Shown here: positions 11,536 through 18,941 of the stretch, piece by piece
Layout: every line of letters starts with the position of its first letter
Position numbering within the stretch: the stretch's first letter is position 1
The notes under the pieces: generated by a model
The model's input: the letters and a program-made list of their open reading frames with translations, nothing else
Told to the model about the DNA's origin: nothing
The model's database searches: none
Source: Streptosporangiaceae bacterium
GTDB taxonomy: Bacteria; Actinomycetota; Actinomycetes; Streptosporangiales; Streptosporangiaceae
Assembly: GCA_025934635.1 (NCBI GenBank)
Contig: JAICWX010000047.1
Span: forward strand, 1-40,542
DNA: 40,542 nucleotides
Direction of reading: 5' to 3'
Translations under genes and position numbers: made by a program

Positions 11536-11917
11536 CGGCGGCGGCGTGCTCGGCCTGGCGGGCCTGGTCCCAGTCGCCGGTGCAGTAGACGGCGAGCTCG
11601 GCGATCTGGCCGTCGGTCACCTCCACGCGCATCAGCTCCCGCGAGTACCACGACTGGCCCTCGTGGTCCCAGCGCTCCTCGAACTCGAACACGAACCCGG
11701 TCGGCGCCGGGTCGGACCGCCAGCGGGACACCGTGCCGGTGGCGGGGTGCCCCTGCTTGCGCTCGGCGATCAGCTCCTCGGCCCCGGTCGCCTGGACCCG
11801 CCAGGTCGGCATGGTCAGGTCGAGGAAGACGTCCGGGCGGAACAGCCCGTCGGCCACCATCCCGGTCTCCAGGAAGTTCACTAGCTTCTCGCTCAGCCCG
11901 CGCACCGTGTCGTCCAT
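11516..11917 (-). CDS. SnoaL/NTF2-like domain protein
   Basis: A 133-residue protein with the NTF2-like layout: an N-terminal helix (VRGLSEKLVNFLETG), FRPDVFLDLTMPTWRVQATG, then strands around GFVFEFEERWDHEGQSWYSRELMRVEVTDGQIAELAVYC. This cone fold is used by small ketol isomerases, hydratases and binding proteins, so the function is open. The start is fixed by GGGGAGG about 6 nt upstream, and it begins 1 bp beyond the stop of the cupin gene, so the pair is one operon. The downstream end overlaps the convergent TDT gene. Confidence 0.72.
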   Translation of the reverse strand: MDDTVRGLSEKLVNFLETGMVADGLFRPDVFLDLTMPTWRVQATGAEELIAERKQGHPATGTVSRWRSDPAPTGFVFEFEERWDHEGQSWYSRELMRVEVTDGQIAELAVYCTGDWDQARQAEHAAAVTLLRP

Positions 11918-11918
11918 G

Positions 11919-12293
11919 TCAGGACCTCCCCGCCTGCAGGTTCTTGCTGATGACGGCCATGGACTCGGCCAGCGGGCCGGCCGGGCTGAACTCGACCAGC
12001 TCGGTGCCGGCGAACAGCAGCGGCAGGTGCCCGGGCGCGCCGTAGTAGGCGTCCCCGGCCGTGTAGACCTCGTCGCGGTCGGCGTACCGGAAGATGATCC
12101 GGCCGGACAGCACCATCCCCCAGTGCGGGCACTGGCACCGGTCCTCCGGCAGGCCCTGGAACAAGGGCGCCGGGTCCAGGTCGGCCTGGTGCGTCTCGAA
12201 CGCCACGGTGTACCCGTCCAGCTCGGCGTACCGGCCCTCGATCTCGGGCTCGTCGAGGGATAGCGGGGCATCGGACTTACTCGTTCGGGGCAT
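11919..12293 (-). CDS. Small cupin-domain protein
   Basis: A 124-residue protein with one cupin barrel: CPHWGMVLSGRIIFRY corresponds to cupin motif 1 and GDAYYGAPGHLPLLFAGTELVEFSP to motif 2. The usual His-x-His of motif 1 is reduced to a Cys-Pro-His (with a second Cys two residues earlier, CQCPHW), so any metal site would be atypical. The start at 12293 is chosen because GGAAGGAAAG lies just upstream; an in-frame ATG 33 bp earlier lacks one. It is followed 1 bp later by the SnoaL-like gene. The pair may act on one small substrate (inference). Confidence 0.75.
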   Translation of the reverse strand: MPRTSKSDAPLSLDEPEIEGRYAELDGYTVAFETHQADLDPAPLFQGLPEDRCQCPHWGMVLSGRIIFRYADRDEVYTAGDAYYGAPGHLPLLFAGTELVEFSPAGPLAESMAVISKNLQAGRS

Positions 12294-12657
12294 TGATCTT
12301 TCCTTCCGTCGGAGGATGACTGTCACCCCGAGGGCGTGAGATCCAGCCGCACGATGTGAGGCCGGCCCACCGGCACCACCCGCCCCGCGATTCAGGTGCC
12401 CCGGCTCCGCCGGGTCAACGCCCGGCGCGGGGAATGTCAGAGATATGCGACGGACGGGTCGTGTGATACTCGTGATGCCCCCGGGACCAGCCCGTCGCCC
12501 CTGGGCGCCGTAGCTAACGACATCGATGGAGCATCAATGCTGCCGGGACGACATCGATGGAGCATCAATGCCGTTACCGGCGGGCGGGCAAGGGCCGGGG
12601 TGGGTTACGGGTGGGGAGCAGGTAACGGGCGGGGTAGATAGTGGTCAGCCGGGGGCG
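12294..12657. other. Intergenic region with hairpin pair
   Basis: The 364 bp lie between the cupin gene start and the AAA-like gene end, both on the minus strand. Apart from the paired hairpin at 12519-12572 it holds no convincing gene. The part next to the cupin start should contain that operon's promoter, but no clear -10/-35 pair was found. Confidence 0.6.
12519..12572 (+). repeat. Paired hairpin (REP-like) element, copy 2
   Basis: Hairpin arms 12519-12528/12532-12541 and 12550-12559/12563-12572 with GAG loops and an 8-nt spacer (12542-12549). This is the least perfect copy, with C-A mismatches in both stems. Flanking TAACG (12515-12519) and CGTTA (12572-12576) could close both hairpins in a larger fold. 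Confidence 0.9.
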
Positions 12658-14184
12658 TTAGCCGGACCAGGGGGTGGGGTGGTCGGGGTCGTAGACGCAG
12701 AAGGTGCCGGTGCGGACCGAACGGGTCAGGTGGCGGCCCAGGTCCGGGTGGGCCTCGGCGATCCGGCGGATCGCGTCCTTGACGCGGGCGGTCACGGCGG
12801 TGCGGGCTCGTTCGGCGTCCGAGCCGGCCCGGCGGACCCGGCCGCCCAGGCCGTAGGCCTGGGTCAGCGCCTCGACCAGGGCGTCGCGCTCGGCGGTGAT
12901 GCGCGCGCTGCGCTCGATGTCGGCGGCCGCGTCGGCTTCGGCGGCGGCTTCCTCGAGTTCGCGCAGGCGGTCCCGGTAGGCCGCCCGGGCCTGGGCGTCG
13001 ATGACCTCGCCGGTGTCCGCCCCGGCGGTCCGGCGGCCCGGTGCCCCGCCGGCCAGGTCCAGCGCGGCCACGGCGGTGCCGGGCCGGGTGAGCAGGGCGT
13101 GCAGGTCGCGCAGGCCCTTGCTGTCCCGCAGCCGGACCTCCCGGCCGGCGTAGCCGAGCGTCCACACCTCCCCGTCCCGGCGGAAGACCTGATCCGGCTC
13201 GTCGCCGGCCGACGACGGGCCGGACCCGGCCGGAGCTGGGCCGGCCGGCGCTGGACCGGCCGGCGCTGGACCGGCCGGCGCTGGACTGGAGCCAGCGTCA
13301 GCCGACGCCTGGCCAGCCAGAGCCGGGCCGGAGCCGGCGGCTTCCTGCTGGATGCGGGCCACTAGGGCGGTCGCGCCCAGGGCGCGGGCCTGGGTGATGG
13401 CCTCGGACCGGTGGGCGGCGGCGGTCCCGGGGTCGCCGAGGGCGTCGGCCAGCAGGGCCAGGTGCCGGTGCACCGGCCCGCGGACGGCGGCGCAGATGCC
13501 CTCGACCACGAACAGCCCGGCGTAGGGCGCCAGGGCGTCGTAGGCCCAGCGGGCGACCGGGTGGGGCCCGGTGAGCGCCACGGTCTCCGCGACCTGGGCG
13601 ACCGAAGCCAGCCATTCAGAGTCCCGAACGAGCGACGGCAGCAGCGGCGCCACCGCGTCGAGCTGTCGCCGGGCGTCGTGGAGCTGGCCGACCTGGGCCA
13701 GCACCAGCGTCCGGGTGATCTGGAGGGTCGTCGCCGCCAGCGGGGCGGTGTCCAGCTCGGGCAGCATCTCGAGCAGCCCGGCCGGGTCATCCTCCGCGGC
13801 GTGCAGGCACCACCGCTGCGTGGCGACCAGCATGGCGGCGTTGGGGCTGCCGGCCCGCTGGCCGAGGGCGGCCGCCGCGGCCGCGTGGCCGCCCGCGAGG
13901 GTGCGCACCACCCGCGACCAGGGGCCCAGCGCGGCCCCGCCCGCGGCGGCCGGGCACCAGGTCCAGACGACCTCGAAGGCCTCCTCCACCCGTTCGGTCG
14001 CTGCTTTTTCGGTCTTTGCCGGTCCGGTCCGGGCCCGGTCGGCCACGGCCTCGGCCAGCCGGGTCTTGCCGATGCCGGGCTCGCCGGTCACCGTCACCAG
14101 GGTGCCCCGGCCGGACCGCGCGGCGGCCAGCACCGAGTCGGCCTCGGCCAGCACCTCAGCGCGCGCCACCAGCGGGAACAGCAC
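12658..14184 (-). CDS. AAA/LuxR-type regulatory ATPase, apparently internally shortened
   Basis: A 508-residue protein with a P-loop GEPGIGKT (34-41) like those of large actinobacterial AAA/adenylate-cyclase-type regulators. No Walker B or LLVLDDLHWAD-type segment follows; the chain passes within about 60 residues into a helical, TPR-like region (about 115-300). An Ala-Pro-Gly repeat (about 301-320) comes next, then a C-terminal domain (335-508) with a helix rich in Glu/Ala (LRELEEAAAEADAAADIERS) and an end segment RTAVTARVKDAIRRIAEAHP that I recall at the C-terminus of related ATPases. It starts at GTG 14184, with GAGAGGGG upstream. It lies 69 bp after the anti-sigma gene on the same strand, so it may belong to the ECF operon. 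ATP binding is plausible; hydrolysis is doubtful. Confidence 0.72.
   Translation of the reverse strand: MLFPLVARAEVLAEADSVLAAARSGRGTLVTVTGEPGIGKTRLAEAVADRARTGPAKTEKAATERVEEAFEVVWTWCPAAAGGAALGPWSRVVRTLAGGHAAAAAALGQRAGSPNAAMLVATQRWCLHAAEDDPAGLLEMLPELDTAPLAATTLQITRTLVLAQVGQLHDARRQLDAVAPLLPSLVRDSEWLASVAQVAETVALTGPHPVARWAYDALAPYAGLFVVEGICAAVRGPVHRHLALLADALGDPGTAAAHRSEAITQARALGATALVARIQQEAAGSGPALAGQASADAGSSPAPAGPAPAGPAPAGPAPAGSGPSSAGDEPDQVFRRDGEVWTLGYAGREVRLRDSKGLRDLHALLTRPGTAVAALDLAGGAPGRRTAGADTGEVIDAQARAAYRDRLRELEEAAAEADAAADIERSARITAERDALVEALTQAYGLGGRVRRAGSDAERARTAVTARVKDAIRRIAEAHPDLGRHLTRSVRTGTFCVYDPDHPTPWSG
13226..13285. repeat. In-frame 15-bp minisatellite within the AAA-like gene
   Basis: Three exact units of CCGGCCGGCGCTGGA (13241-13285) plus one diverged unit (13226-13240). 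On the coding strand they give repeated Ala-Pro-Ala-Gly-Pro, forming a linker between the helical region and the C-terminal domain. Unit length is a multiple of three, so copy-number change would keep the frame. Confidence 0.95.
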
Positions 14185-14253
14185 CCGACGGACCCCTCTC
14201 GACCGCTTTTTGCCAGTGTGGCAGAGCCCCCGATGAATGCAGTAGACCCGGCG

Positions 14254-14514
14254 TTACTGCTGCTCGGATCGCCACCGGCGGTAGAGGTCGGTGAACTCCG
14301 CGCGTGCCTGCGGGGTCAGGTCCTCGGGTTCGAGCCGGCCGGCCAGGCTGATCGTCTCGCGCATCTGGGCGAGGTACTCGGTGCAGTGCGGGCAGACGGC
14401 CAGGTGCGCCTCGAACCGGCGCCGGGCGCGGCCGCTCAGCGTGCCCTCGAGGTAGTCGGTGACCAGCTCGACGGCCTGCCGGCAGACGATGTCATGGCGG
14501 TGCAGGAGCTTCAT
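14254..14514 (-). CDS. Zinc-binding anti-sigma factor (ZAS/zf-HC2)
   Basis: An 86-residue soluble anti-sigma with the HxxxCxxC signature at His37, Cys41 and Cys44 (HLAVCPHC) and an upstream Cys11 as the likely fourth ligand. There is no membrane helix, so it is a cytosolic, probably redox-responsive type like RsrA. Its start codon overlaps the sigma factor stop by 4 bp (ATGA), the usual arrangement for a cognate pair. It should hold the sigma factor until zinc is released or the fold changes (family knowledge). Confidence 0.92.
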   Translation of the reverse strand: MKLLHRHDIVCRQAVELVTDYLEGTLSGRARRRFEAHLAVCPHCTEYLAQMRETISLAGRLEPEDLTPQARAEFTDLYRRWRSEQQ

Positions 14515-15107
14515 CGCACCTCCCGGAACTCGTCCTCGAACAGCTGCCTGAGCCGGCTCCGGCCGCGGTGCAGCAGGACCCGCTGGTTTCCGTCGCTGAG
14601 CTCGAGCACCGTGCAGACCTCTTCGCTGCTCATCCCCTCGACGTCGCGCAGCAGCACCACCTCGCGCTGGCGGGCGGGCAGCTCGCCGAGCCAGGCCCGG
14701 ATGCGGTCGGCCAGCTTGCCGGCCTCCATCCGCCGCTCCGCCGCCTCGATCCAGTGCTCGGGCGGATCGGCCCAGCCGCCGTCGCCGCCGAACCGGGACG
14801 GGTCCACGGCCGGCTCGGGATCGGCGACCGGGACGCTGCGCTGCTCCTTGCTGCCGGTGGTCCGGGCCCGGTTCACCAGGATGCGGAACAGCCAGGTCTT
14901 CAGCGACGAGCGGCCCTCGAATCGCTCCAGGCCGCGCAGCGCCGCCAGCCAGGTGTCCTGGACGACCTCCTCGGCCACGGCGCGGCTCGGCACGAACGAG
15001 GCCGCCAGCCGCAGCATCGGCTCCTGGTAGCGCTCGACCAGGCTCACGAACGCCCGCTCGTCCCCCGCACGCAGCCGGAGCAGGAGTTCGCCGTCGGAAT
15101 CCATCAC
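14511..15107 (-). CDS. ECF-type RNA polymerase sigma factor
   Basis: A 198-residue group IV sigma factor. Region 2 spans about 22-90 with RYQEPMLRLAASF and the core-binding VVQDTWLAALRGLERFEGRSSLKTWLFRI. Region 4 spans about 130-190 with LPARQREVVLLRDVEGMSSEEV and the helix-turn-helix LHRGRSRLRQLF. It is translationally coupled to the zinc anti-sigma. The codon after the first Met is also ATG, so the start could be one residue later. A strong hairpin 14 bp upstream separates it from the propeller gene, so it should have its own promoter, probably autoregulated, but none is clear. Confidence 0.95.
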   Translation of the reverse strand: MMDSDGELLLRLRAGDERAFVSLVERYQEPMLRLAASFVPSRAVAEEVVQDTWLAALRGLERFEGRSSLKTWLFRILVNRARTTGSKEQRSVPVADPEPAVDPSRFGGDGGWADPPEHWIEAAERRMEAGKLADRIRAWLGELPARQREVVLLRDVEGMSSEEVCTVLELSDGNQRVLLHRGRSRLRQLFEDEFREVR

Positions 15108-15120
15108 GGACAGGATAGGG

Positions 15121-15160
15121 CGAGCCGGCCGCCCCCTACGCCAGGGTTGCGGCCGGCTCG
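15121..15160 (-). terminator. Terminator-like hairpin after the beta-propeller gene
   Basis: A perfect 12-bp stem, CGAGCCGGCCGC (15121-15132) with GCGGCCGGCTCG (15149-15160), and a 16-nt loop. It sits 18 bp after the stop of the propeller gene. There is no T-tract, which is common in actinomycetes. Confidence 0.7.
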
Positions 15161-15178
15161 TCCTGGTGAGGTGCTGCC

Positions 15179-16312
15179 TCAGGAGGCCACGATCCCCTCG
15201 CCGCCGACCGCGCCCGGCACGGTGACCGCGCCGATCTTGGTCAGCGAACCGCCGGCGCCGACGGCGAACTCGTCGACGATCCCGTTACCGCCGGTCTGCA
15301 CGTACAGGAACCGGCCGCCGGCCGCCGACGCCGCGTCCACCGTGCCGGGGTCGGTCCCGGTCGAGCCGAGCAGCGTCAGCGCGCCCTGCGCGGAGGAGAG
15401 GAAGCCGCTGACGTTGGCGCTGCCCGCGTTGGACGCGAACAGGTAGGACCCGGCCGGGGTGACCCAGCAGGTCGCGGCCTGGCCGGTGCCGGCCTCGTTG
15501 AGCAGGCGGACCGTGCCCCGGGAGCTGAGCGCGAAGGTGGCCAGCGCGTTCGTCCCGGCCTCGGCGATCACCAGGTGACCGGAGGTGTCGAAGGAGATCG
15601 CGAACGGCACCGTGCCCGGCTCGGAGTTCACGACCGGGTGCGCCGACAGCTGGCCGGTGCCGCCGACGCCGAACACGTCGATGTCGTTGCCGTTGTTCTT
15701 GGTGGTGACGATGAGCTGGCTGCCGTCCGGGCTGAAGGCGACCTGCCCGGGGGTGCTGGTGAACTGCGGGGTCTCGGCCGGGTCGAGGCCGAGCGCGCGG
15801 TGCGAGCCGGGCAGCGGGAACAGCAGGCTGCCAACCGTCTTGAAGCCCTGCACGTCGCCGCCGTTGAGGGCGTTCAGCACGTAGACCAGGTCGCCGTGGA
15901 CGGCCACGCTGACCGGGAACGTGCCCCCGCTCTTCAGCACCTGGCGCAGGGTGAGCCGGTCACCGCGGACGCCGAAGACCGAGATCGTGTTGCTGCCCGC
16001 GTTCACCGCGTAGAGCCGGGCGTGCGCCGGGTCCCAGGCCAGCGAGCCCTGCGAGGCGGTGTGGTCGACCACGGATCCGGCCAGGATCCCGCCGCGCCCG
16101 CCGGTGGCGTAGCTGCCGGCCGGGCGCAGCGTGCCGTTGGCGGCCCGGTCGTAGGCCACCACGCGGTTGCCGGCGGTGTTGTCGGTCTGCACGAACACGG
16201 CGCCGCCGGGTCCGGCCGGGCTCGACGCGCTCGCGAAGGCCGGGGTGGCCGCGGTCGTCACGGCCGCCGCCGCCACGGCTGCCGCCGCCGCGACGCGAAT
16301 CGATTTCCTCAC
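15179..16312 (-). CDS. Secreted lactonase-like seven-bladed beta-propeller protein
   Basis: A 377-residue exported protein. The N-terminus MRKSIRV followed by an alanine-rich stretch ending PAFASA is a Sec signal peptide. The mature part consists of repeated propeller blades (GSLAWDPAHARLYAVNAGSNTI, VAFSPDGSQLIVTTKNNG, ISFDTSGHLVIAEAG and similar), which matches the lactonase (6-phosphogluconolactonase-like) family. Secreted members are poorly characterised, and the enzymatic activity is not established. The GTG start is supported by GAGGAG 8 nt upstream. It ends before a strong terminator-like hairpin, so it is probably monocistronic. Confidence 0.85.
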   Translation of the reverse strand: MRKSIRVAAAAAVAAAAVTTAATPAFASASSPAGPGGAVFVQTDNTAGNRVVAYDRAANGTLRPAGSYATGGRGGILAGSVVDHTASQGSLAWDPAHARLYAVNAGSNTISVFGVRGDRLTLRQVLKSGGTFPVSVAVHGDLVYVLNALNGGDVQGFKTVGSLLFPLPGSHRALGLDPAETPQFTSTPGQVAFSPDGSQLIVTTKNNGNDIDVFGVGGTGQLSAHPVVNSEPGTVPFAISFDTSGHLVIAEAGTNALATFALSSRGTVRLLNEAGTGQAATCWVTPAGSYLFASNAGSANVSGFLSSAQGALTLLGSTGTDPGTVDAASAAGGRFLYVQTGGNGIVDEFAVGAGGSLTKIGAVTVPGAVGGEGIVAS

Positions 16313-16420
16313 AGGGAACTCCTCGCACGATTGGGGGATTTCGGTGTTAACCCCCTTCAGTCACTCCGGCGGGGCTCGCGTTACACCCTGGCTCCCCGGT
16401 TCGGCGAAGATGGAGCGGTG

Positions 16421-16894
16421 ATGACGGACAACATCCACGTTGAGCTCTACGACGGCCCGCGGCAGGAGCTGCGCCCGCTGTTCGAACTGGCCGAGGACTC
16501 CGCCGCCGAGCTGGACTCCTACCTCGAGGCCGGCCGCGTCCTGGTGGCGGTGGCCGACGGCGAGGTCATCGGTCACCTCCAGCTGACGGGCACCGGCGAC
16601 CCGCGCCAGGTGGAAGTCAAGAACATGGCCGTGCGCGAGGCCCTTCAAGGCCACGGGGTGGGTCGCCGGCTCATCCAGGCCGCCGTCGACCTCGCCGCGG
16701 CCGAATCGCTGACCACCATCCTGGTGGCGACCGCGGCCGCGGACATCGGGAACCTGCGCTTCTACCAGCGGCAGGGTTTCCGGATGCGGTCAGTCGAGCG
16801 GGACGCCTTCACCCCGGCCACCGGCTATCCCGAGGGCCTCCTGATCGACGGCATCGAACTGCGCGACCGGGTGTGGCTGGACCGGGCGGTGTAG
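16421..16894 (+). CDS. GNAT-family N-acetyltransferase
   Basis: A 157-residue acetyltransferase. The acetyl-CoA binding motif A is VKNMAVREALQGHGVGRRLIQ (about 67-86; the Q/R-x-x-G-x-G/A core is QGHGVG), followed by the strand TTILVATAAADIGNLRFYQRQGFRM, typical of the C-terminal half. The start is ATG 16421 with GGAG 5 nt upstream; a GTG directly before it is possible. It probably acylates an amine on a small molecule or protein; the substrate is unknown. It is divergent from the propeller gene and convergent with the WD40 gene. Confidence 0.9.
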   Translation: MTDNIHVELYDGPRQELRPLFELAEDSAAELDSYLEAGRVLVAVADGEVIGHLQLTGTGDPRQVEVKNMAVREALQGHGVGRRLIQAAVDLAAAESLTTILVATAAADIGNLRFYQRQGFRMRSVERDAFTPATGYPEGLLIDGIELRDRVWLDRAV

Positions 16895-16908
16895 ACCGGG
16901 ACGGAGGC

Positions 16909-16930
16909 GCCGGCCCGCCGCGGGCCCGGC
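16909..16930. terminator. Bidirectional terminator-like hairpin between GNAT and WD40 genes
   Basis: GCCGGCCCG (16909-16917) pairs with CGGGCCCGGC (16921-16930), with one bulged base and a 3-nt loop, inside the 65-bp convergent gap. Confidence 0.55.
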
Positions 16931-16959
16931 TGGCCGGCCACGGCCCGGACCTGAGCGGC

Positions 16960-18939
16960 TCAGGCTGGAAAGATCCGGTCGCCGGGGGGGAGCTGGCGGA
17001 CTTCAGGGAAGCGGTTGCTGACCTCGGCTGGCCCGAGCCGGCTGAGCCCGGCTACCCACCACAGGCCGTTGCCGGGGTCGCCGTCGAGCTTGTAGCGGCC
17101 GTCGGGCAGCAGCGTGACGTACCCGCCGGACGGCAGCGGGACCAGCGTGGCCAGGTGCGCCCCGGTGGCGCCGTCCCACAGCCGGGCGGTGGCGTCGGAT
17201 GAGGCCGTGGCCAGCAGCGACCCGTCGGGCGAGAACGCCACGGCCCCCACCACGTCGTCATGTCCCGCCAGCGTGGCCAGGTGCGCCCCGGTCGCGGCAT
17301 CCCACACCCGGGCGGTCGCGTCCCCCGAGCCGGTGGCCAGCCGCGACCCGTCCGGCGAGAACGCCACGGCCTCCACCGTCATGGTGTGTCCGGCCAGCGT
17401 GGCCAGGCACGCCCCGGTGGCGGCGTCCCAGATCCGGGCCGTATCGTCCCAGGACCCGGTGGCGATCAGGTCGCCGCGCGGGGAGAACGCGACGCTGTAC
17501 ACCCACGAATCGTGTCCGCTGAGCGTACGGACATGGACCCCGCTGAGCGGATCCCACAGGCGGGCCGTGTGGTCATCGGAGGCGGTGGCCAGCAGCGACC
17601 CGTCCGGCCCGAACGAGACCCCCTTGACCTGCCCGCCGTGCCCGCGCAGGATCGCAAGCTCGGCGCCCGTCGCGGCGTCCCAGACGCGGGCGGTATTGTC
17701 ACCGGCCCCGGTGGCGATCATCCGCCCGGAGGGCGCGTAGTCGAGCGCGTTTATCCACGACGTGTGCCCGGCCAGCGTGACGCCGGGCTGCCCCGTGGCC
17801 GCGTCAAAGGTCCGGGCGATCCTGTCCAGCGACCCGGTCGCGACCTCGGCCCGGCCGCGGGCGGAGGCCGGGGAGAATGCGATCGCGGTGACCGAGCTGC
17901 CGTGGCCCGCCAGGGTCGCCACCGGAACGCCGGTCGTGACATCCCAGATGGTCGCCGTCTTGTCGGTGGACGCGGTGCCCAGCAGCACCCCGGAGGGGTC
18001 GAACGCCACGGCCCTGAGGTACTCGTGGCCGCCGTCGATCGCCAGCTCCGGGAGGCCCGTCGCCAGCTCCCACCCCCGGGCGGTGATCGTGGTGGTCGCC
18101 GCGACGACCGTCCCGTCCGGGGACACCGCCAGCCCGTTGATCCTGTCGTCGCACTCGAAGCGGGCGCGGGGCGCGCCCGTGACCGCGTCCCATACCCGCA
18201 CGTCCCCGTTCCTGGCCCCGGTCACGATCAGGGTCCCGTCCGGCCCGAAGGCGGCAACCGTGTCGGTTTCGCGGTGCTCGGCCAGCACCACCGTCTCCCG
18301 GCCGGTATCCGCCTCCCAGACCTTGGCGGTGTCGTCGACGGCCGCCGAGACGACGAGCGTTCCGTCCGGCGAGAACGCGACCGAGGTCACCACGTCGGAG
18401 TGCCCGTTGAACGACGTGACCGGCTTGCCCGTCGCGGCGTCCCAGACCATGCCGCTCATGGTGCAGGTGGTCGCCAGGCGCGTCCCGTCCGGCGAGAACG
18501 CCACGTCCTGGGCGCCCTCGAAGTGCCCGGTGATGGCGACCACGGCGGTGCCGCGGACCGCGTCCCAGACGCGGACGGTCTCGTCGCCGGAGGCCGTGGC
18601 GATCCGCTTCCCGTCGGGCGAGAAGGCGACGCCGTAGACCGAGAGGCGGTGCCCGGTGAACGTGACGAGCGGCCTGCCGGTGGCGACCTCCCAGGTCCTG
18701 GCGGTGCGGTCATAGGACCCGGTGACGATGACGGACCCGTCGGGCGAGAACGCGACATCGGCTACGGTCCCCGCGTGGCCCCGGATCAACCGCAGCACCC
18801 GGCCGCTGCGGGCGTCGACGATCTCCACGTGGTTCGCCGAGCACACGGCGAGCAGGGTCCCGTCCGGCGAGAACCTGATCCGGTGGTTCGGGCCGAAGGT
18901 CATCCGTACCATGACCTCGGCCCGCTCGTCACCCGTCAT
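16960..18939 (-). CDS. Stand-alone WD40 repeat protein (two predicted propellers)
   Basis: A 659-residue protein made almost entirely of WD40 repeats. Fourteen blade signatures of the AFSPDG type can be counted in order, from RIRFSPDG near residue 20 to AVAFSPDG near 590, with VWDAATG- and RLWD-type ends. This fits two seven-bladed propellers. There is no kinase, TIR, caspase or NTPase domain and no signal peptide or membrane helix, unlike most bacterial WD40 proteins. The start is placed at 18939, 2 bp after the CorA stop, with no own ribosome site, implying translational coupling. A role as a cytosolic scaffold for the channel or a partner is inference. Confidence 0.88.
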   Translation of the reverse strand: MTGDERAEVMVRMTFGPNHRIRFSPDGTLLAVCSANHVEIVDARSGRVLRLIRGHAGTVADVAFSPDGSVIVTGSYDRTARTWEVATGRPLVTFTGHRLSVYGVAFSPDGKRIATASGDETVRVWDAVRGTAVVAITGHFEGAQDVAFSPDGTRLATTCTMSGMVWDAATGKPVTSFNGHSDVVTSVAFSPDGTLVVSAAVDDTAKVWEADTGRETVVLAEHRETDTVAAFGPDGTLIVTGARNGDVRVWDAVTGAPRARFECDDRINGLAVSPDGTVVAATTTITARGWELATGLPELAIDGGHEYLRAVAFDPSGVLLGTASTDKTATIWDVTTGVPVATLAGHGSSVTAIAFSPASARGRAEVATGSLDRIARTFDAATGQPGVTLAGHTSWINALDYAPSGRMIATGAGDNTARVWDAATGAELAILRGHGGQVKGVSFGPDGSLLATASDDHTARLWDPLSGVHVRTLSGHDSWVYSVAFSPRGDLIATGSWDDTARIWDAATGACLATLAGHTMTVEAVAFSPDGSRLATGSGDATARVWDAATGAHLATLAGHDDVVGAVAFSPDGSLLATASSDATARLWDGATGAHLATLVPLPSGGYVTLLPDGRYKLDGDPGNGLWWVAGLSRLGPAEVSNRFPEVRQLPPGDRIFPA

Positions 18940-18941
18940 CT

